64,000 nucleotides of DNA from Petaurus breviceps papuanus (GCA_028583685.1 JAMXIF010000077.1:11313122-11377121); one strand, 5' to 3'; shown: positions 10,407 to 20,575, counted from the first letter of the stretch. The notes: generated by a model not told the origin, from the sequence alone. Made by a program: numbers and translations.

Positions 10407-12228
10407 CAAAGCAAAGATGGCAGAGTAGAAGCAGGAACCTGGTTGAGATTCCACACCAATCGCTGCCAACATCTGTAAAATATGACTAAACAAATTTTAG
10501 AGGTAAAGAACCCACAAAGTGACAGAGAGAAACAAATCAGCAACTAAAGGCAGTCTGGCAGGCTGACAGGAAGGGTCTATCACACTGAGCTGGGAGTCAC
10601 CCTAAGTCCCACTTGAGCTACACCAGCCTGGGGCTGCCCCAACCAGGACCACAAACATGCGAAAGTAGACTTCGGGAGAGTAGTGAATCACCAGCAGCTG
10701 CAGTGGTTTCCAGACTTAACCCATAAACACCAATGAGAAAGTAAAAGATCATTGGGGAACTCTGTTGGAACTGGGTGATGGAAGACCATGCTCCAGTCCC
10801 TGTCCCTGGGGTGAGAAGTGGGGGAGATGAGGCAACTCCTGCTGTGTGGCTTCCTCAAGTGCTCCTGTCCTGTAGATCATAGGGGGACCAAGCAACCATT
10901 CAGAGGGTAACTTCTCTTACTTTGACCTGCTTGGATCTGGATCACAGTCTTGGGTGGTGGGCCTGGTGTGTGTGGTCACTGTGCCAGAGCTTGGGGTGTC
11001 TGTAGAGAGGGCACTCTCCTCATAGCTTTGACAACATCTGCAAAAACCCCAGCAATTTGGGACACAGCTCTCTCCACTCTAGAAGCAGAATTCTATGGTG
11101 GCAACGAGCTCAAAAGTCAAGTAGTTGGCTGGCAAGATAAGCAAGCAGAGGAATCACAATCAGACCATAGAATCCTTTTTGGGGGACAAAAAGGATCAAA
11201 ACATGGAACCAGAAGAAGTCAACAAAGTCAAAACTCCTGCATCAAAAGCTTCCAAGAAAAAATATCAACTGGTTACAGAATGTGGAGGAGGAGTTCAAGA
11301 AGGATTTTCAAAATCAAGCAAGAGAAATTGAGGAAAAATTAGGAAGAGAAATGAGAATGATGCAAGAAAATCATGAAAAGTGAGTCAACAGCTTGCTAAA
11401 GGAGACCCAAAAAATTCTGAAGAAAATAACACCTTAAAAAATAGACTAACTCAAATGACAAAAGGGGTCCAAAAAGCCAATGAGGAGAAGAATGCCTTAA
11501 AAAGCTGAATTTCCCGGTTGGAAAAGGAATTTCAAAAACTCACTGAAGAGAATAATTCCTCCAAAATTAGACTGGAGCAAATCTAAGCTAATGACTTTAT
11601 GAGAAATCAAGATACTATAAAACAGATCCAAACAAATGAAAAAATAGAAGGCAGTGTGAAATATCTCATTGGAAAAACCACTGACCTAGAAAATAGATCA
11701 AGGAGAGATAATTTAAAAATTGTTGGACTACCTGAAAGCCATGATCAAAAAAAACCTAGACATCATCCTTAAAGAAATTCTCAAGGAAAACTGCCCTGAT
11801 ATTCTAGAACCAGGGGACAGATTAGAAATTGAAAGAATTCACCAATTGACTCTTGAAAAAGATACCCAAAAGAAAACTTCTAGGGATATCATAGCCAAAT
11901 ATCAGAGTTCCCAGGTCAAGGAGAAAATATTACAAGCTTTCAGGAAGAAACAATTTGAGTATTGTGGAAATACAATCAGTATAACACAAGATCTAGAAGC
12001 TTCTTCTCTGACGGATCAAAGGCTTGGAATGTATTCTGGAGGTCAAAGGAGCTAGTATTAAAACCAAGAATCACCTACCTAGCAAAACTGAGTATAATGC
12101 TTCAGGGGAAATGATGGTGATTCAATGAAATAGAGGACTTTCAAGTATTCTTTATGAAAGTATCAGAGCTGAACAGAAAATTTGATTTTCAAATACAAGA
12201 AGCAAGAGAATCATGAGAAGGTGAATGA
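10407..12228 (+). mobile_element. L1 LINE: 5' UTR and ORF1, ORF2 absent
   Basis: The 5' end begins at 'gcaaagatggcagagtagaa', the usual marsupial L1 start. The 5' UTR runs to about 11150 and includes the GC-richer block near 10790-11000. ORF1 follows: a Lys/Glu-rich coiled-coil region (about 11200-11640), then the RNA-binding and C-terminal parts. The longest open piece (11720-12055, 111 codons) shows 'IERIHQ' and 'SSQVKEKILQAFRKKQF', typical of L1 ORF1 proteins. The reading frame is broken elsewhere. Sequence identity is lost at about 12228, just after the ORF1 end, so ORF2 and the 3' UTR are missing. No target-site duplication was found. Confidence 0.85.
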
Positions 12229-12800
12229 GTACCCAGATGACTGGTTAAATAGGAAAATCTATTCAAGGTAACACCACAAACAAAAGTCCTGGAGCTAGCA
12301 GTAATATCACTTAAATCCAGTGAAGGACCAATATAGTAGCCAAAAGACCTGCTTGACTCAGGCCAGCAGTAGATTGATCCAGCCACCAACACACCAAGTC
12401 CTACCAAATTAGCCCAGCTGAGTAAGGGCAAGTTATCTATTGAACTCATCACAACTCATCTATTGCATTGAACTTATCTATTGCAACTCATAAACAGAAG
12501 TAAACTTATTCAGGACCCTGAAAAATGAACTAATAAAGGGACTTCCAGGGCTAGGAAGTACGTCTTGGCCATTTGGGGACTCTATGTAGGTACCTTTGCA
12601 TTTTAACTTTGACTCCACTTTTCTCAGGGATCAAGTGTATATAGAGGGCAGGGTGCAGCCATGTTTTTTTTTCAACTTTCATTTATGATATACCTTCCTA
12701 GTAAATATACTTTAGTAGAAACTTAAAAACAGAAATTCTAGTGGAACATTCAAGAGAGGATTTATGTAACCCCTTGGACACACAACACTGAATAACAGGA
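12229..12800 (+). mobile_element. Possible solo LTR (unclassified), low confidence
   Basis: The L1 sequence stops here and about 570 bases of different, more complex sequence follow. Features that suggest an LTR are a promoter-like 'gtgtatatagagggcagggt' near 12634, a T-rich stretch after it, and 'gtaaatatactttagtag' downstream. I did not find terminal TG...CA ends or flanking duplications, so an unrelated repeat or unique DNA is also possible. It would be a fossil without genes. Confidence 0.25.
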
Positions 12801-12843
12801 CAAAATCGGAGATAAACATTTGGACATCATTTGCTTAGAGCAT

Positions 12844-13167
12844 GCATTCTTCACTTTTTTCTGTGTCATGGACTTCTTTCGTGATATGGTGAAACCCTTA
12901 TTAGAATAATGTCATTAAATGTTAAAATAAAAGAAGCAAGGAAACATACATCTATTAAGCATATATTACATGCCAGGAACTATGCTAAAGCATTTTACAA
13001 ATATTTCATTTGATTCTCACAACATCCCAGGGAGTAGTTGCTGTTATTATTGCCATTTTACAGTAGGGATTTTCTGGATTTTAAAGACCACCAATAATAT
13101 TAAAGCACAGTTCTCAAAAATATTAAACACACAAACTCATCCATGAACCACAGGTTAAGATTCTTGG
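12844..13167 (-). mobile_element. hAT-like non-autonomous DNA transposon with nested SINE
   Basis: The two ends form an imperfect terminal inverted repeat: 'ttctgtgtcatgga' at 12859-12872 against 'tccatgaaccacag' at 13140-13153, flanked by 'attctt' and 'aagatt'. The left internal part ('tgatatggtgaaaccctta', 'tagaataatgtcattaaatg') matches a common marsupial interspersed repeat that I recall as hAT-like. The family name is not certain. A SINE interrupts the middle. Confidence 0.5.
12942..13072 (-). mobile_element. SINE tail (MIR/MAR1 type) nested in a DNA transposon
   Basis: Antisense SINE end: 'ttacatgccaggaactatgc', 'ttgattctcacaacatccca', 'gggagtagttgctgttatta' and 'ttgccattttacag'. It sits between the two halves of the hAT-like element. 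Confidence 0.65.
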
Positions 13168-13229
13168 CTAGGACAGTCAGAGACAGTGAAACATACCTGA
13201 ATTTCTCTAATCTGGTGCATATTCAGCTT

Positions 13230-13397
13230 TCTAGAACTGGAAATGGACTACAAGGTGATTTAGTACAACATTTGAATCTTTAAAGTGAGGAAACTAAAGC
13301 AAAATTAGGTCAAGGTTACATAGGTAAACGTCACAGACAAGATTTCCACCCAGGTCTTCTGACTCAAAAATCAGTGTTCTTTCCTCTGTACCACATA
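13230..13397 (-). mobile_element. MIR-type SINE
   Basis: Antisense: 'agtgaggaaactaaagcaaa', 'ggtcaaggttacataggtaa', 'ccacccaggtcttctgactc' and 'ctttcctctgtaccaca'. Confidence 0.7.
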
Positions 13398-13415
13398 AAA
13401 AAAGTGGTATAATAA

Positions 13416-14201
13416 AACCTGTGGTTACTTATAAAAATGAGGAGCCTAATTCCTCTGAGGCAAAATGCTATCATGTTGGATGATGGCCTAGATAGAAATA
13501 TTGTTGGCAGTACCTGTCATGAAATCTTGCAGAGGCAATGGGAGGATCTGAGTTCTGGGAACAGAAGCATTGAAGATCAAGGTAATCGCATTATTCATAA
13601 TACTGAAGGAAAATGCGAAGTGCAGAGACATGCAGGATGCCTCTATAATGGACTCTCACTTCTTTCAGTCCTTGTGATTGACTAAATGTCTTTTTAAATA
13701 TTCTCAGAACAATATCCAGTGACACAAAAGTCCTTTCTGCCACTCCCAAAGAAGTCTTTGACAACAAAAGATTGTTTGAAGAGACCGAGCAAGCTCAGAT
13801 GCATGAGGGGAATTTGCCCAGGACATAGACAAATATTGAAATGTACCTACATTGCTGTAAGGCAGTCTAAGGCACATCTCAAAATCTTCTTACATAAAAT
13901 GACTCATGATAATAAGAAACCTTATGTGGGAAGTGAAGAAGATGGGGTTATAGTATGCCCACTGGCCAAATTTTGCTTAGGTATGGAAGTGAATATAAAA
14001 GTAGAAGTAACCAAATTCAATCAGTTGGCCCAAATTAAATCATTAGTGAAAAAAATAAAACAAAGGATTTGGTCAAATAAAATCAAACCAGCTAGAAACA
14101 GAAATCAAATAACAAGTTTAGAATTGTCAGTAGGATGGGAAATAACTGACTTACCTGATGCATTTTTGAAAGCCCTAACCATCCACATTCCATTTCCATA
14201 A
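13416..14201 (+). pseudogene. Unrecognised coding remnant (host gene retrocopy or decayed exon)
   Basis: One forward frame is open for about 260 codons apart from one short interruption near 13683-13697. This is long for DNA this AT-rich, and no repeat I know covers it. The first part (from 13437) gives 82 residues with a mixed composition ('DDGLDRNIVGSTCHEILQRQ'). The second part (13719-14201) gives 160 residues, basic, with 'LKCTY' and, about 20 residues on, 'HKMTHDNKKPY'. The latter recalls the linker of C2H2 zinc fingers ('H..THTGEKPY'), but the cysteine and histidine spacing is not met, so I do not call a zinc finger. A splice-acceptor-like 'ttctcag' ends at 13707, just after the interruption, so two exons are an alternative to a retrocopy. 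I see no poly-A tail or flanking duplication. The parent gene is not recognised. Confidence 0.4.
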
Positions 14202-14284
14202 TTTGTATTCATTCATTATGTGATTTAGGGTCCTGACCTTGAAATAAGATTTAATCTTAACACGGTTAGAATAGCAGAATGTCT

Positions 14285-14375
14285 TCCTTTAGGCTATAGA
14301 AAGCCATTAAAGATTTTTTAGTGGGTCCTATTGTAGATTAATCTGGTAGAGGCAGGAATCTTAAAGGTACTCCAA
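14285..14375 (-). mobile_element. L2 LINE fragment
   Basis: 'atagaaagccattaaagatt', 'gtgggtcctattgtagatta' and 'atctggtagaggcagga' are nearly the same words as in the antisense L2 at 9965-10020. Confidence 0.6.
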
Positions 14376-14539
14376 TGTATACACCAATCCTCTGAAACAT
14401 ACCTGTCAAGTTGTTATTCAACACTTGCTTGAAAACCGGGGATCAAAAGATTTAGGAGACCAATACATAAAATAATGACTTCAGAGTTTCAAATTGTTCA
14501 ATTGGTTGGTAATAATAGTGATGAAGATGATAGTGTAAT
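14376..14539. other. Unassigned stretch
   Basis: Short interval without a recognised element. Confidence 0.4.
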
Positions 14540-14800
14540 CTTGTAATGATATTATTATTTTATTTAGCTCCTCAAAATTCTGAAGTTTTGTAGACAATCA
14601 CGGATTTAATCCTCATAACAATTTTTATAATATAGCTCTACTTCAGGCATTATTGTACCCATTGTATTGATGATGAAAATGAGGTCCAGAGAGTTTAGGT
14701 GACTTCTCAAGGTCATGCCAGTAGTAAATGACAAAGTCCAGAATCGAACCAACAGACTTTTGATCTAAAACCACTGTGCTTTCTACTAAGTCACACTCTT
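14540..14800 (-). mobile_element. MIR-type SINE
   Basis: Antisense SINE: 'tttaatcctcataacaattt', 'gatgaaaatgaggtccagag', 'aggtgacttctcaaggtcat' and 'ctgtgctttctactaagtca'. Close to full length. Confidence 0.7.
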
Positions 14801-14984
14801 GTTTATTGGTCTAATCTACTTAATAGTTGTTTAGGAAAGAAATTTACATACTGGAGAGTATCATGTGAAAGTCCTACAATTTAATGAGATTTACAGAGGA
14901 TGATAAGGTAGGAAGGCATTATATATTATTGTCACAGAGTGAATATCCACATTGATGAATGGTGAAGGTGCTAGATTTCATTTC
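14801..14984. other. Unassigned stretch
   Basis: No recognised repeat or coding feature between the MIR copy and the L3 copy. Confidence 0.35.
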
Positions 14985-15405
14985 ACATGAAGAAACCTGA
15001 AGTGATTATTCTGGAAAAGGCTAAGAGGGACATGTTCACTGACTTATATGAAAGGCTGTCATGTGGAAGAGGGATTAGGGTTTTTTTTCTGTTTGGGTTC
15101 AGAAGGTAAATTAAGGAGAAAGGGATATATTTTTCAAAGACACAAATTTATATTTGAGGTAAAGAACATTTTTAAAAAGACAAACAAAAAACTTCCTAAT
15201 GCTTCCAAAGGTCTAAGGGAATAAATTGAGACATACTGGGCATCCCTATCCTCCAGAAGGCAGGTGACCACTTTGTCTTATGGGGGATTCTTGTTCCGGT
15301 AAGGTTTCAGTCATTCAATATATATTTATTAAATATTTATTACATGCCAGGTTTGGGACAAGATCCCCTCTGAATTCTCTTCCAACTCTGTAGGTCTTGG
15401 ATTCT
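14985..15405 (+). mobile_element. L3/CR1 LINE, 3' end
   Basis: Sense CR1-lineage landmarks: 'aaaaggctaagagggacatg', 'aaaggctgtcatgtggaaga' with 'gggattagg', 'aaaaaacttcctaatgcttc', 'caggtgaccactttgtctta' and 'ctcttccaactctgtaggtc'. A short antisense L2-like piece ('atatttattacatgccagg', about 15312-15352) interrupts the last block. Confidence 0.65.
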
Positions 15406-17007
15406 TTAACACTTTGTTTCATTATCTGTCTTATCTTTAAGAGTAGAGACTCTGCAACATAGATGTTTTCAAAGTCATTGAAAGGTTTGTAGGGGCTCTG
15501 GAAAGATGTTCCACAGTGAATACTTGTTTTCAATAGGTGAGTTAGTCTCGCTGACAATCAAGTGGAGAATGTTGAACATGTATTTCATCAGACTATAAAA
15601 CAAAAACAAAGGCAAGCAAACAAACAAACAAAACCTTCCTGTAATATCCCTTACTAGATAGTGGCTCAGAATAGACATTTCAGATTGAAGAAATTTTGCA
15701 ATCTCTACCTCAAGAACTAATAAAATAATTAAATGGTATAGTTTTTCTATGACCTCAGGTTTAGGAAGGCAGGGTTATAGTTCTGATGCCCAATCATCAC
15801 AATATAATAAATTTATATCAATAATTTTGTTCACCAATGATGACGATCAAACACTAGATTTGATACAGAGGAAGATAGATCAACAAATCACAGAATAGCA
15901 AGAGCTGTATAACTAATGATCACAATAACTCTCACCATCCCTAGTAAATACAGGTAGATGTATATCCAAACAATAATGTCACAACAGGAAGATGGGTTTA
16001 TCTGCTTATACCTATTGTAGCAGGAGTTTAAATCTTCTGGAGAAACAAGAATGCTTATTTACAGAGTAGATTATAAACTGTGCCACACATAAGCTTTACC
16101 AAGACTCTTACATACAAGGCACTGGGGAAGGCATTCTAAAAGGACAATGCAGAATCCACCTTCCTAAATCACTAAAGAGTAATCTAAGAATTGAAATTAT
16201 GAAATTTGCTAAACAAATTCCAGCAGATTTGCTGATGATAAATATTAAAATGGTGTATGTATGTGTGATGGAATAGTGTACATCTACTGATGATCCCACC
16301 TACTTATAAGTAATTACCTTTGCTAGGTAAGAACACTTTTTGATTGAGTCAATCAGAACAGAGTATGAATGGGCTTGTCCTCTCCTTGAATTAATCAAAG
16401 ACACATGAGAAACTGAGTCATCTTCTAAATATGTATAAAAGGAAAGAGCTATTTCAGATTCTTAGATTCTGGGAGTAAAGGGAATGGATTTTAATTATGC
16501 AGAATCAAGCTAAAAGTACTTTCTAGAAAACAAGTGAAAGGAGAAGAGATGGTAGAAGTAAATGGTGCTAAAGAAGGGAGATATTGAGTGTCATCAGTTC
16601 TATAGATCTCCCCTAGTAGATGACCAGGGATGATACCAGCAGAGTACTCACATACTCGATACATGACAGAAGTCTGTAGGAAGGATCTATTTTCCTTCAA
16701 ACTTCCCTCAGTGCTTCTCTAGCCACAGAGAGTACAATATAATGTGCTGTTTGATAACCAAAATGTTTCTAGGGACCAGAATTTTGTGTCAGATATGAGT
16801 TTCAAGGGTTTAACAAAGGATAGATAGAAATACAAATTTAAATAGAGAGACCAATCTCGGTGAAATTTTTAAGAGTTCTGGAGCTCAGAGAAATTATTAA
16901 ACTCATACCTTTATGTCTAACAGAAGCTTTTTCAGAACCACAGAAGAGATTGCCATTTGGATCATAAGGGGCATTTTATTTCCCCTACACTTAAAATGAG
17001 TTGAGTA
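15406..17007. other. Unassigned stretch
   Basis: About 1.6 kb with no confident element. A short CAAA run lies at about 15612-15632. A TATA-like 'atgtataaaaggaaag' near 16431 hints that part of 16020-16470 could be an old LTR, but I cannot support that. Open frames are short and without motifs. Confidence 0.4.
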
Positions 17008-17085
17008 CTATCATTAGGTACTGTGTAGATATCCTAAGAAACTGACACATCAACTCTTATTATTCATTTATGCTTTGGTGTAAAT
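17008..17085 (+). repeat. Diverged direct repeat, copy 1
   Basis: It resembles 17787-17862: 'tgtagatatcctaa', 'catcaactcttatta' and 'ttcatttatgctttggtgta' with 'aat'. About 780 bases separate the copies. Confidence 0.5.
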
Positions 17086-17786
17086 GAGGCTATTCAAAAA
17101 TCCAATCCAAAAATCATTTTTAAAGTCCTTATTACTATAAGGCAGTATAGGGAAACAAAATCAAAATGGAAATAGTTTCTACTTTCAAAGGATTTTAATT
17201 TTACTACAGGAGTTGATGTTTTACTAGGAGTCTGGTGAAAGTAAAAAACCAACAGTTTCTAACATAGGTGGTCATGAAAATTCTCAGCTTTATGAAGAAG
17301 GAGATTCATGGCAGTGTTAAAGGAAATAGAAGAATCTGGAAATATGTAAAAGAACATTCAGTCTACTTCATTATTTTGCCTAGTTTGGCACTTTATATTT
17401 ACCACACAGTCATTTGCTAATATCTACAGGCATCCAGCTCACTGTGCTTTCTATCTTTAGGAATTCAGTATCTCAGTCATACCTAGACTTCCTCTGCACC
17501 CCATCCCCTATGTTCATATTTGAAAATGTTTGCATATAAATTTCCTCTCAAATACCCTGGTCTCACATTTCATCAGTCACTTACATTCTTCTGACACACA
17601 TTTTCACTCTACATCATCCACCGTCTGGAGTGATCAAACACAAGTCTCAATTCGCCAATAAATGTACCATCTCTAATATGTAAAATTCCTCTCTCTAAAC
17701 ATAATCACTTGTCCTTTCATCTCTCCCTTTGACTTGGTATTGCAAAATCTCCTATTCTTCCTAAACATGATCTATAATGACTGCTA
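17086..17786. other. Unassigned stretch
   Basis: No recognised element. The pyrimidine-rich part from 17365 to 17720 might be old LINE sequence, but I cannot assign it. Confidence 0.35.
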
Positions 17787-17862
17787 TGCAATATTGTACC
17801 ATACAGATATCCTACAAATTTATCATATTGATTCTTATTTATTTATGCTTTGGTGTAAAATC
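17787..17862 (+). repeat. Diverged direct repeat, copy 2
   Basis: Partner of 17008-17085, sharing 'cagatatcctac', 'attgattcttatt' and 'tatttatgctttggtgtaaa'. Confidence 0.5.
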
Positions 17863-17878
17863 CAGTTGAAATTTCCTG

Positions 17879-17910
17879 TTTGTGTGTGTGTTTGTGTGTG
17901 TGTGTGTGTG
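17879..17910. repeat. (TG)n microsatellite
   Basis: About fifteen TG units with one TTTG interruption near 17890. Confidence 0.9.
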
Positions 17911-18737
17911 AATCCAGTCTCCCTGCTTTTCCCTGTTGTCCTCTACAAAATTTTCAACTAAAGTTTGAATGGGTCATAGTATTAATTAACTTTCATTTGA
18001 ATCTCATGACATGGCCTCAAACTGAAATACTTCAATATAGATAGTGATACCCCCTACAAATACCTTGCCTTTTCATTTTATCAGCCTCTCATTTCATTGC
18101 TCTCTACATTTGAAACTCTTCATACCTTGTCCTAACTTTGTTTTATTAAAATATCAACATTTAACAGCAAAACAATCAATTAAATTTATGAGTATATTCA
18201 TTTTAATAAATTGCATAATTTAATAAATTAATTTTTTGTCTGATTGATTTGCTTTGCTCTTACATCACAAATATTTACAGATTTTTCTCACTCCCTGAGA
18301 GGTGTCTTGTAACAAAAGAAAACAAATAAGAATTACGAATAATACATTGACCTCATCTGATAGTATGTGAAACATTCGACATATTTAACACTCCCACACA
18401 CACTTCACTATTAAAAAAATAACGAAAATGTCTTTTTTTCCCTCCCACTCCTCACATCAATGGAAAAAAGGAAAGAAAATCAAATTCCACTTAATAAATA
18501 TTCATAGTCAAGTGAAAGAAAATCCCTCAAGTATTGTATATAAAAATGTATTTGTCTCATTCTGTGCCTTAAATCCATCATCTATCTCTCATAGATTAAA
18601 AAAAAATAATTAACTTCAAAGCATAAAATACTGTGCAAAATTTCCATCTATGGACTCATGAGGATTGTTTGTTTTCCTGGCCTTTGTCATTCTCCAACCC
18701 CATTCCCTTTGCTTTATATAACTTTGGTCCTCACAGA
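17911..18737. other. Unassigned AT-rich stretch
   Basis: The part from about 18160 to 18735 has the flavour of a LINE 3' UTR in antisense, with A- and T-rich runs leading to a GATA array. I could not match a named family. Confidence 0.3.
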
Positions 18738-18852
18738 ATAGATAGATAGATAGATAGACAGACAGATAGGTAGATAGATTGATAGAAAAATAGAACGACA
18801 TAGATAGATATATGCATACATATGCATATAAGCATATATACATATATAATTT
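18738..18852. repeat. (GATA)n and TA-rich microsatellite
   Basis: GATA/GACA units at about 18738-18790, then a degenerate 'atagatatatgcatacata' tract. Confidence 0.85.
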
Positions 18853-18958
18853 CTGAACATAACAATTATATAACATTATTATAAAAGTGCACCAAATTTC
18901 TTTAGCCATTCTCCTATAACTGGACATTTATATTGTGCACACACATATACACAATGGG

Positions 18959-19130
18959 CTCATAATTTTTTTTAAAGCAATTGGGGTTAAGTAACTTGCT
19001 CAAGGTTACATGGCCAGTTATTTCTGGGTGTGGTGCTAAGTATCTAAAGCCCAGATTTGATCCTCAGGTCATCCCGAAACTGGAGCCGGTGCTCTTACTC
19101 ACTGAGCCACCTGGCCGCCCCTCATAATTT
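18959..19130 (-). mobile_element. WSINE1-like SINE with 10-base target-site duplication
   Basis: The SINE body is about 18969-19120: antisense 'agcaattggggttaagtaac', 'aaggttacatggccagttat' and the head complement 'gagccacctggccgcccc'. It is flanked by identical 'ctcataattt' at 18959-18968 and 19121-19130. The clean duplication and intact head indicate a single L1-mediated insertion younger than most neighbours. Confidence 0.85.
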
Positions 19131-19239
19131 CTTTAATTGAATAAACTACAATTATAAAAATCTTTTAAACATAGTTATTAAAAATAACAGTTCATTACAT
19201 GTTCTCAATAACTGAATTATTCAGTAATTGGGTGCACTT

Positions 19240-19455
19240 ATTTTTGGAGCAGGAGATAGAGCACAGGACCTGGAGTCAAGAAGAACTGAGTTCACATCTG
19301 ACCTCAGACACTTACTAGCTATATGACCTTGGGCAAATCACTTAACCTTTGTCTGTCTGCATTTCTTCATCTGTGAAATAAGGATGAAAATAGTACCTAC
19401 ACCCTAGGGTTTTCATGAGAATAAAATTAGAAAATATATGGAAAGCATTGTCCAA
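19240..19455 (+). mobile_element. tRNA-derived SINE (MIR/MAR1 type)
   Basis: 'ggagataga' and 'gcacaggacctggagtcaag', 'gtgacc'-type block as 'tgacctcagacacttactag', 'tatatgaccttgggcaaatc', 'cttcatctgtgaaataagga' and 'accctagggttttcatgaga'. It runs into an AT-rich tail. Confidence 0.8.
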
Positions 19456-19540
19456 ACTTTATTATTATTAATAATTATAATAATAATTGATTATAATAAT
19501 TATTATTATTACTGCTATAATTATTGTTGTTACTACCATA
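19456..19540. repeat. ATT/TAA-rich SINE tail repeat
   Basis: 'attattattaataattataa' type repeat that expands the 3' tail of the preceding SINE. Confidence 0.75.
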
Positions 19541-19792
19541 TTTATCTCTTTAAAAAAGGACACACTTTTGCAATTCCATTAATGATGGATACATGTAAAT
19601 GGACCTCCCAAATGTCATTTTTCCTAACGTTTGTTGTTTTTAAATGTTTTTTTTTCCTCTTGATTGATATGAGGATTACAAAGTTATTTTTTATTTCTAT
19701 TTTTTATTAATGAGATTGAGCCTATTCTTTTTCTTCCCCTCAACCAGAAGTAGTTTGTCTTTTTGTAGATAGTCTGGTGAATCTGTAATTCT
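19541..19792. other. Unassigned stretch
   Basis: T-rich DNA that may be old antisense LINE 3' sequence. Not assignable by eye. Confidence 0.3.
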
Positions 19793-19928
19793 GGGTCACC
19801 ATGTTGGTGCTAGGTTTAGTGAGGCTACCCAGATGGCTTTGTCTCTACTGCAGCTCAGATCTCTTGAACCTCAGTGATGCACCAGTCTCAGCCTCCCAGT
19901 ATCAGGAATTATAGGCATATTCCTGACC
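19793..19928 (-). pseudogene. 7SL RNA-derived fragment
   Basis: Read on the minus strand, the order is 'tatgcctataattcctgata', 'ctgggaggctgagactggtg', 'gatctgagctgcagtagaga', 'ctcactaaacctagcacc' and 'aacatggtgaccc'. This follows roughly the first 145 nucleotides of SRP RNA (7SL). It includes part of the region beyond the Alu domain ('cgcactaagttcggcatcaa' in 7SL), so it is not a primate-type Alu or rodent B1. The 3' part of 7SL is missing. It is most likely a truncated 7SL pseudogene or a member of a small 7SL-derived family. It is not a working SRP RNA. Confidence 0.75.
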
Positions 19929-20309
19929 ATTATCTATTTCAGTTGGAAAGGTTTTAACTTCCTATTTGCCACAAATATTTTTCACAATTATTTTCTTCCA
20001 ATTATGTGTTTCATTGTATAGTTTTAAAAAATATTTTCACATAATCAAAGACATTTATTTCATCCCTAATAATTCTTCTGACTTTTAAAATAAAACTTAT
20101 CTTCCTCCATACTTGAGATACCTTAGTCTCATTTTCTTCTGTATTTTTGTAGTTTAATCATATTAAAACAATAACCTGCTATATGACATGATTTTAGCTA
20201 CAGGTAAAGGGGGAAACATAAAAAAATAAACACAGTACTCATTTATGTTAAAAAATTATCAGGTGAGAATATTTTAAAAAATTAAATTAAATTAATTAAA
20301 AAATTAAAT
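19929..20309. other. Unassigned AT-rich stretch
   Basis: Simple A/T-rich DNA ending in 'aaattaaattaatt' runs before the pyrimidine tract. Confidence 0.4.
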
Positions 20310-20575
20310 TTGAAATGCTTTTTCCTTTCCTTTCCTCTTTTCCTTTCCTCTCCTCTCTGCTCCTTTCCTTTCCCTTTTTTCCTTCCACTTCCTTCCCTTC
20401 CCTCCTTCCCTTCCTTCCTTCCTTCCTTCTTTCCTTCCTTCCTTCCTTCCTTCCTTCCTTCCTTCCTTCCTTCCTTCCTTCCTTCCTTCCTTCCTTTTTT
20501 CTTTCATTCCTTCCTTTCTTCTTTCCTACCTTCCTTCCTTCCTTCCTTCTTTCCCTCCTTCCCTCCCTCCCCTTG
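20310..20575. repeat. (CCTT)n polypyrimidine tract
   Basis: About 265 bases almost entirely C and T on the plus strand, with a core of CCTT units at about 20410-20495. All the 'LPSF' and 'KEGR' frames across it on both strands are artefacts. Mirror-symmetric pyrimidine tracts of this kind can form triplex DNA. That is general knowledge and was not tested here. Confidence 0.9.

Noticed and set aside
11125-12055. Possible host gene encoding a Lys/Glu-rich coiled-coil protein
   Set aside because: The sequence is L1 ORF1. The same text recurs at 31235-31920 and 60640-61690.
13797-13935. C2H2 zinc finger in the coding remnant
   Set aside because: Only the linker-like 'THDNKKPY' string is present. 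The Cys and His pairs are not correctly spaced, so the family call is not supported.
16020-16470. Old LTR with a TATA box near 16431
   Set aside because: A single TATA-like word in AT-rich DNA is not enough, and no ends or flanking duplications were found.
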